From: Actinomycetota bacterium
GTDB taxonomy: Bacteria > Actinomycetota > Actinomycetes > S36-B12 > UBA5976
Length of the DNA stretch: 12,435 bases
Assembly: GCA_017853815.1 (NCBI GenBank)
Contig: JAFMIT010000042.1
Span: forward strand, 1-12,435
Direction: 5' to 3'
Of the stretch, positions 9,001-12,435 are shown in pieces. Position numbers and translations under genes: made by a program. Within the stretch, counting starts at the first letter, position 1, and each line of letters starts with the position of its first letter. The notes beneath the pieces are model-generated. The model saw only the letters and a program-made list of their open reading frames with translations. It was not told the DNA's origin and ran no database searches.

Positions 9001-9311
9001 ACTCGGGTGATGATGCGTTCACGGATTTCGCCTGCTGCTTTGCGCGCGAAAGTGAGAACGAGAACTTCACTCGGCTGGAGCCGAGCGGCGCCTGGTGCCG
9101 TGAGTCGAGCCACCACTGCTTCAGTGAGCGTCGTGGTCTTGCCAGTGCCGGGGCCCGCGAGAACAAGTAGCGCACCCGAATCATGATCCACGACTCGTTG
9201 TTGGGCAGCGTCCAACTGTTTCGCCGCCGTCTGCGCCTGGACGGACCGCGAGAGCTTCCATGTGGCCGCTGGACGCGGTCGAGGCGTCAGACTGATTGGC
9301 TCGGGATTCAT
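6003..9311 (-). CDS. adnA: AdnA-like helicase-nuclease subunit with Fe-S cysteine motif
   Basis: Probable AdnA, first gene of the adnAB operon and partner of AdnB in ATP-driven end resection. From ATG 9311 it has 1102 residues. Helicase motifs: LDAAQQRVVDHD (Q-motif), LAGPGTGKTTTL (Walker A, 53-59), LTFARKAAGEIRERI, TFHSLALALVREF, YVDEYQDTDPQQ (263-267 DEYQD), GDPDQSIYGFRGAD (290-303), TAHRSKGLEWPIVF and LFFVACTRAQKLL. The C-terminal nuclease has GTIVHAF (His), GQIDMI (Asp), VADLKTN (Asp978, Lys980) and QLGLYQ. Cys844 plus CGYCTIKSSC (Cys1082, 1085, 1091) form the C...CX2CX5C arrangement that holds a 4Fe-4S cluster in AddB-type nuclease domains. An in-frame TTG at 9359 would add 16 residues (MECSRLLSG...). 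I prefer the ATG because the added stretch does not resemble the family; a purine-rich GGGGGA lies upstream of it. The 97 bp to the divergent flippase gene must hold the operon promoter. Confidence 0.9.
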   Translation of the reverse strand: MNPEPISLTPRPRPAATWKLSRSVQAQTAAKQLDAAQQRVVDHDSGALLVLAGPGTGKTTTLTEAVVARLTAPGAARLQPSEVLVLTFARKAAGEIRERIITRVGGGDVPAVSTFHSLALALVREFDAERLGAVRLLSGPEQELAVREILGGIVSESVVSDKVAWPSTLREALSTRGLTVEIRNAIARAQNLGIGAEELAQAAQASADAEWQAVAAVLDEYLDSIDQQASLDYNELIGHAVSLTQQEHVQAILKTRYRAIYVDEYQDTDPQQIQLLQNLAVPGCILVTVGDPDQSIYGFRGADTRAVRKFLTDFEYLSPKVSVLTKTRRFGTEILDAAYRVINRNALGDFPVGDEDVKAAARQHRKLQTIQTEPGKVEFHEYESATAEAEEVAERIRQLVADNRDTEHPVRFRDIAILVRSGAVSMPTLERALRAADIPVDVSFDDVPLAQEPAVATLLSALEVALNPDRLCEVSTAFELLTSPLCGIARADLRALARALKKQTSDAAVLSDQLVADALLDRRLTAGLDPDVVGDVLHQFTRAQNLFGDAADAVRQSHRVADVLWKMWSATSWPESLRRQALAGSARAGRDLDAVSALFELARSHRSTLIKPFVELVRGLVVAADQIDSGHQPDAVALLTAHRSKGLEWPIVFICGAEEGIWPDVRRRSGLFQPDKIQIDPTSGRAVMGSLPERSQVIAEERRLFFVACTRAQKLLIVTSGTGDAESGRVASRFVHQLMDWKKQPEQQSSETSAAPRYSASGLVAQLRRVATDPNSEQALRDAAVARLAYLASLKDANGRLLVPAAHPDSWWGTVETTESSVAIEDPNKPIYVRGSSLQIFEDCSLSWFMSQRAQASESKSIALSFGTIVHAFAQAINEGKLDPRDTPVIEQMMSEAFEKLQLDAPWSNAREYRDALECIKTFVRWRDASSTRVAGAEVDFRGEWNVTSDDGSTERVTLRGQIDMILVDADGQVYVADLKTNATPAKVEEGQTNKQLGLYQAAVARGLLEEHLGPEFAEPILGGAALVYLRKQAKGGVPTERTQPGLRPDPESGRTWVEEMVATTARRVRAEDYLPTIGGACGYCTIKSSCPLMAEGRPVIS

Positions 9312-9408
9312 GCCGCGCAAACTAATCCCCCGCCCTGACAAAAGCCTCGAACACTCCAATTCCCTCTCAAACTAGCCCTTCACACCTGAAAAGTGAGAAC
9401 CTAAGCCC
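9312..9408. other. Divergent intergenic region, adnA / flippase gene
   Basis: These 97 bp must carry both the leftward promoter of adnAB and the rightward promoter of the flippase-domain gene. I find no pair of good -35/-10 hexamers. TAGTTT, read leftward near 9370-9375, is a weak -10-like candidate for adnA. I also see no complete actinobacterial LexA box (GAAC-N4-GTTC type), so SOS control of adnAB is not supported here. In-frame TGA at 9394-9396 limits the flippase gene start to GTG 9409 or later. Confidence 0.4.
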
Positions 9409-11784
9409 GTGCCGAGCGCTAGCGAACACACGATTGTTATCGAAGACGGAGTCGTTTCTCGACGAGTTCGGCGACCCATCGACTTGGCTCGCATGGTCGG
9501 CGCTCTCGCTGGCGTCGTCGCGATTGTCGTCATCGCCACCATCCTCATCCAGACGTTTAGTGGAATCGACAAGGACGTTGCTGACAGCGCGGCCAAACTT
9601 CCAGGCTTCATTGCAGTCGCGCTTGGACTCGTGTCTGGTCTTGGGCAGTTCGTCTTGCCGGTTGCGGTCGCAGTCAACCTCGTCGCCCGCAAACTCGCGG
9701 GGCTTCTTGCAGAGGCGTTCATCGCTTTCGCTGCTGCCGCTGCCATCACGGTTCTCGCAAACGATGCAGCGAGTCTCTATGGCTCGCGGGATCTCTGGTA
9801 CGCCATCGCTGGCACAACAGATCGCAGTGTCGTGCCGCTGCAGCCTCTGCTCGCAGGCGTCTTTGCATTCCTCACCGTGGCTCGCCTTCGCGGTCGGGTC
9901 AGTTCGCTCGCAGCGTTCTTCATCGTCTCGGCGCTGACCGCCGATGTTCTTGGTGGCGGCTTCACCGCCGCATCACTTGGTGTTACGACTCTAAGCGGTT
10001 GGGCAGTCGGCCTGGCTTTCCGCTACGCACTTGGCACGCCGACAACTCGTCCCCGCGGCGCCGCAGTTGCAAGTGCGCTTGCCGCTGGCGGCTATCCCGT
10101 ATCGGTGCTTCGCGCCACACACACGACTGATCGCGGTCGCCGTTACACCGCTACCACAACTGACGGACAACAACTTCATGTGATTGTTTTTGACCGCGAC
10201 CTCGAGGGGGCCGGCGTCATTCCACGATGGTGGCGATCTCTGCGACTTCGTGACAACGATGCCCTCGGCGGATGGACGATGCGAGAAGCAGTAGAGCGCT
10301 CGTCACTCATGGCATATGCCTCTGCATCCGCAGGCGCGCCAGTGCCAAGCCTCAAACTGGTTCGCGCTATCGGCGAAGACGCTTGTGTGCTTGCGTACGA
10401 CTGGGTTGATGGTCTCAGTCTTGAATCATTGATTGAGTCAGAGCAGCAGGTTTCGGACGCTGCCCTCACGTCCGCGTGGGTAGGACTCAAGAAATTGCAT
10501 GCAGCAGACATTGCTCACCGCGGAATCTCAGCCGACCACATGATTGCGACTCCAGATAACAACATCATGTTGGTGCACATCACGTCAGGCACGGTCGCCA
10601 TGAGCGACCTCCAAGCACGCATCGATATTGCTGACATGCTGATCACTCTCGCGCTCGTCAGCAGTCCCGAGCGAGCAGTAATGACAGGCAAGGAAATCAT
10701 GGGCGAGCATGCAGTCATGCGTGCACTTCCTGCGCTGCAGCCGTTTGCACTCACCCGCCCCAATCGCAAACTTCTGCGAAGCCACAAGGAATTGCTGCCG
10801 TCCCTGCGTAACCTGATTGCAGAACTTGCCCCAGGCGAGCCTGTTGAGGATATTTCAATCGAACGACTGAGCCCTCGCAAGATGCTCAGTCTCGTCGGTT
10901 TGCTGATTGCGGCATACATTCTCATCGGACAATTCGCCGAAGTTGATGTGGTCTCGCTGATTGCTCAAGCGAACTATGCGTGGGTCTTGGTTGCGGCAAT
11001 CGCCACTCTGTTGACGTATGTCGGTTCGGCGATGGCACTCGATGGCTTTGTTGTCGAAAAACTCAATCACGTGCGGACATTTCTCGCTCAATGGGCAGCA
11101 TCTTTCGCCACGCTCGTGTCACCTCCGACTCTCGGCACTGTTGCTGTCAACGGTCGCTACCTCGTTAAGTCAGGTCTCCCATCGGCCGCCGCTGGTGCAG
11201 CTGTTGGTCTATCCCAAGTGATCGCGTTCTTCATTCACATCGGCTTACTCGCTGTGGCCGCCATCGTGGCTGGCACCGATGTCGAGCATTCGTTCAGCAT
11301 CCCGAAACAAGCGATGTGGGCACTCGGCGCAGCAGTTGTGTTGCTCATCATCATTTTGCCGCTGCCAGCTGTACGCAAATATCTCGTCAAGGTCGCGCGT
11401 CCACGCCTCGAAGAAGTGGTTCCACGACTTGTCACGTTGATGACGCGTCCAGCAAAACTCGTCACCGGTATCACTGGCATCCTGTTGCTCAACGTCGCGT
11501 TCTGCGTCGCGCTGATCGCGTCGGTTCGTGCGTTCGGTGGGGGCGGCAGCCTCGCCGCCATTTCGCTCGTATATCTCGCGGGCTCAACTCTCGGCCAAGC
11601 CGCACCAACCCCTGGTGGTATCGGTGCCGTTGAAACCGTGATGACGGCAGGTCTCGTCGCCGCTGGAATCGATGGCGGCGTCGCACTCTCGGCTGTACTG
11701 CTCTACCGCCTTCTGACTTTCTGGCTGCCCACGATCCCCGGCTGGTTCGCGTTCCAATACCTCGGCCGCAAAGACAACCTCTAA
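9409..11784 (+). CDS. Membrane protein: pseudokinase-like domain fused to MprF-type flippase domain
   Basis: Integral membrane protein of 791 residues with three parts. Residues about 28-207 are very hydrophobic, perhaps six membrane segments. Residues about 215-480 are soluble and read like a protein-kinase/aminoglycoside-kinase fold: DGQQLHVIVFDRD, VLAYDWVDGLSLESLI (hinge-like) and AHRGISADHMI (catalytic-loop-like). Residues about 490-791 are a multi-pass LPG_synthase_TM/UPF0104 domain with its hallmark PTPGGIGAVE at 733-741. The family includes the flippase part of MprF and AglD, so transport or flipping of a lipid or lipid-linked substrate is a reasonable inference, but the substrate is unknown. 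No lysyltransferase domain follows, so it is not a full MprF. The kinase-like part seems inactive: Gly372 replaces the HRD aspartate, His377 the metal-binding Asn, and HIT (390-392) the DFG. GTG 9409 is the first start after an in-frame TGA; no strong Shine-Dalgarno is seen. Single gene, divergent from adnA. Confidence 0.85.
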   Translation: MPSASEHTIVIEDGVVSRRVRRPIDLARMVGALAGVVAIVVIATILIQTFSGIDKDVADSAAKLPGFIAVALGLVSGLGQFVLPVAVAVNLVARKLAGLLAEAFIAFAAAAAITVLANDAASLYGSRDLWYAIAGTTDRSVVPLQPLLAGVFAFLTVARLRGRVSSLAAFFIVSALTADVLGGGFTAASLGVTTLSGWAVGLAFRYALGTPTTRPRGAAVASALAAGGYPVSVLRATHTTDRGRRYTATTTDGQQLHVIVFDRDLEGAGVIPRWWRSLRLRDNDALGGWTMREAVERSSLMAYASASAGAPVPSLKLVRAIGEDACVLAYDWVDGLSLESLIESEQQVSDAALTSAWVGLKKLHAADIAHRGISADHMIATPDNNIMLVHITSGTVAMSDLQARIDIADMLITLALVSSPERAVMTGKEIMGEHAVMRALPALQPFALTRPNRKLLRSHKELLPSLRNLIAELAPGEPVEDISIERLSPRKMLSLVGLLIAAYILIGQFAEVDVVSLIAQANYAWVLVAAIATLLTYVGSAMALDGFVVEKLNHVRTFLAQWAASFATLVSPPTLGTVAVNGRYLVKSGLPSAAAGAAVGLSQVIAFFIHIGLLAVAAIVAGTDVEHSFSIPKQAMWALGAAVVLLIIILPLPAVRKYLVKVARPRLEEVVPRLVTLMTRPAKLVTGITGILLLNVAFCVALIASVRAFGGGGSLAAISLVYLAGSTLGQAAPTPGGIGAVETVMTAGLVAAGIDGGVALSAVLLYRLLTFWLPTIPGWFAFQYLGRKDNL

Positions 11785-11785
11785 C

Positions 11786-11847
11786 TGGTACGAGCCCAGA
11801 ACACTCGTGGTACGAGCCCAGAACACTCGTGGTACGAGCCCAGAACA
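11786..11847. repeat. Three-copy direct tandem repeat, 22-bp period
   Basis: The 18-base core TGGTACGAGCCCAGAACA occurs three times without a mismatch, at 11786-11803, 11808-11825 and 11830-11847, separated twice by the 4-base spacer CTCG. After the third copy the sequence departs (TCTCTCG). Each unit contains self-complementary arms: ACGAG pairs with CTCGT either within a unit (9-base loop) or across the unit junction as CTCGT-GGT-ACGAG, so alternative small hairpins are possible on either strand. The array begins two bases after the stop of the flippase gene and lies upstream of moeZ. The 22-bp period is close to two helical turns, which suits repeated protein binding on one DNA face. There is no T-run, so a classical intrinsic terminator is not supported. 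Function is unknown. Confidence 0.92.
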
Positions 11848-11933
11848 TCTCTCGCAATTAAGCCGACAGCGCGCAGTAATCGTCCGCATGCTGAACCCTC
11901 GGAAACGAAAAAAGTCGATGCGGCGTTCTCAAT

Positions 11934-11939
11934 TACACT
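11934..11939 (+). promoter_or_regulatory. Candidate -10 element for moeZ
   Basis: TACACT lies 25 bases before the moeZ GTG and matches the TANNNT pattern of sigma70-type -10 elements at three key positions. No convincing -35 is present at the usual 16-18 base spacing (the sequence there is AAAGTC-like). It is the best candidate in the 118 bp between the repeat array and moeZ, but weak. Confidence 0.3.
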
Positions 11940-11953
11940 CGCCCACGAACGCC

Positions 11954-11959
11954 AAGGAG
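11954..11959 (+). promoter_or_regulatory. Shine-Dalgarno of moeZ
   Basis: AAGGAG is followed by five bases and then GTG at 11965. It is the best ribosome binding site near this frame and decides the non-ATG start. It is the same motif at the same spacing as for mrx1. Confidence 0.75.
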
Positions 11960-11964
11960 TTTTC

Positions 11965-12435
11965 GTGTCACTGCCACCACTCGTGGAACCAGCTGAGAGC
12001 CTCACTGTCAACGAAGTGAAGCGCTATAGCCGCCATCTCATCATTCCTGACGTCGGCATGGCCGGCCAGAAGCGACTCAAGAATGCCAAAGTGCTGTGTG
12101 TCGGCGCCGGCGGGCTCGGCTCACCTGCCCTTATGTACCTCGCTGCGGCCGGTGTCGGCACTCTCGGCATTGTCGAATTCGACACTGTCGATGAGTCCAA
12201 TCTGCAGCGCCAGATCATTCACGGCCAAAGCGACGTCGGTCGCTCAAAGGCCGAAAGCGCACGCGACTCGGTTAAAGAAATCAACCCATACGTTCAGGTC
12301 AACCTCCACGAAGTTCGTCTCGATTCGTCCAACGTCATGGACCTGTTTTCGCAGTACGACCTCATCGTCGACGGCACGGACAACTTCGCAACTCGCTACC
12401 TCGTCAACGATGCCGCGGTGTTGCTCGGCAAGCCT
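11965..12435 (+). CDS. moeZ: MoeZ/MoeB-type adenylyltransferase, 5' part
   Basis: E1-like ATP-dependent enzyme that adenylates the C-terminal glycine of ubiquitin-like sulfur carriers. In actinobacteria these are MoaD for molybdopterin and CysO or similar carriers for sulfur transfer. The first 157 residues are in the window and the frame is open to the edge. The start is MSLPPLVEPAES, then YSRHLIIPDVGMAGQKRL, the nucleotide-binding loop VGAGGLGSP (about 46-54), Asp73 (ribose contact), DESNLQRQIIH with Arg82 (the arginine that reaches the partner active site), GRSKAESAR and DGTDNFATRYLVNDAAVL (Asp139 region, magnesium/ATP). These match mycobacterial MoeZ almost residue for residue. The distal zinc cysteines and the rhodanese-like domain that separates MoeZ from MoeB are beyond the edge, so the choice between the two rests on the N-terminal likeness. 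GTG 11965 is supported by AAGGAG. The gene is preceded by the 22-bp repeat array. Confidence 0.92.
   Translation, partial: MSLPPLVEPAESLTVNEVKRYSRHLIIPDVGMAGQKRLKNAKVLCVGAGGLGSPALMYLAAAGVGTLGIVEFDTVDESNLQRQIIHGQSDVGRSKAESARDSVKEINPYVQVNLHEVRLDSSNVMDLFSQYDLIVDGTDNFATRYLVNDAAVLLGKP

Noticed and set aside
7738..9186. Several Ser/Ala/Arg-rich plus-strand frames opposite adnA
   Set aside because: Composition and position are typical of shadows of a high-GC coding strand. The adnA frame carries the helicase motifs throughout.
9340..9360. LexA/SOS box upstream of adnA
   Set aside because: Only a half site (CGAACACTCC) is present, without the inverted partner. Its GAACACTC match to the 22-bp repeat is eight bases long and likely chance.
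11786..11847. CRISPR array
   Set aside because: The spacers are four identical bases and the repeat is 18 bases, with no cas gene in the window. It is a simple tandem repeat.
11786..11847. Intrinsic terminator of the flippase gene
   Set aside because: The hairpins are short (5 bp) and no T-run follows on either strand, so a classical terminator is not supported, though a Rho-linked or structural role is not excluded.
11970..11985. A fourth copy of the repeat in the moeZ start (CCACTCGTGGAACC)
   Set aside because: Only nine bases match, and they encode the conserved PPLVEP residues of MoeZ, which explains the sequence.

Overview
The window is a chromosomal stretch from an actinomycete (Actinomycetota) and consists mostly of genome-maintenance and redox genes. 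Four things point there: a mycoredoxin with the WCGYC active site, an actinobacterial NADH pyrophosphatase, an AdnA/AdnB helicase-nuclease pair, and a MoeZ whose N-terminus (LPPLVEPA, YSRHLIIPD) closely resembles the mycobacterial protein. By eye the G+C content is moderate, in the mid-fifties percent. That argues against Mycobacterium or Streptomyces and would suit a lower-GC environmental actinomycete, but genus cannot be told from this window. From memory, the order uvrD2 - mrx1 - nudC - (one gene) - adnB/adnA - ... - moeZ resembles the M. tuberculosis Rv3198c-Rv3206c neighbourhood. Where Mycobacterium has a potassium-channel gene (Rv3200c), this window has an endonuclease/exonuclease/phosphatase-fold gene.

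Layout. 1-824 (minus): 5' part of uvrD2, an SF1A helicase gene with a GTG start. 825-890: short divergent intergenic region. 891-2829 (plus): a compact three-gene run, mrx1 (disulfide reductase), nudC (NAD(H)/NAD-cap pyrophosphatase) and an EEP-family phosphohydrolase. These genes are joined by GTGA-type stop/start overlaps. 2815-9311 (minus): the adnA-adnB operon, with an ATGA overlap between the genes; its 3' end overlaps the EEP gene tail-to-tail by 15 bp. 9312-9408: divergent intergenic region. 9409-11784 (plus): a large membrane protein with an N-terminal membrane domain, a degenerate kinase-like domain and a C-terminal MprF/AglD-type flippase domain. 11785-11964: intergenic region with a perfect three-copy, 22-bp-period tandem repeat, then a possible promoter and a clear Shine-Dalgarno. 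11965-12435 (plus): 5' part of moeZ, cut by the window end. No gene-free stretch exceeds 180 bp, and no RNA gene, insertion sequence, prophage or CRISPR array is visible.

How it works together. AdnA and AdnB are expected to form the heterodimeric motor-nuclease that resects double-strand breaks. UvrD2 is a separate 3'-5' helicase of the same superfamily. Mrx1 and NudC handle mycothiol-dependent redox repair and NAD(H)/NAD-RNA turnover, and MoeZ activates sulfur-carrier proteins. The genes look like ordinary core-genome content. The best candidates for something less well described are the pseudokinase-flippase fusion, the 22-bp repeat upstream of moeZ, and the EEP gene coupled to nudC. I see no convincing evidence for an entirely new multi-gene system.
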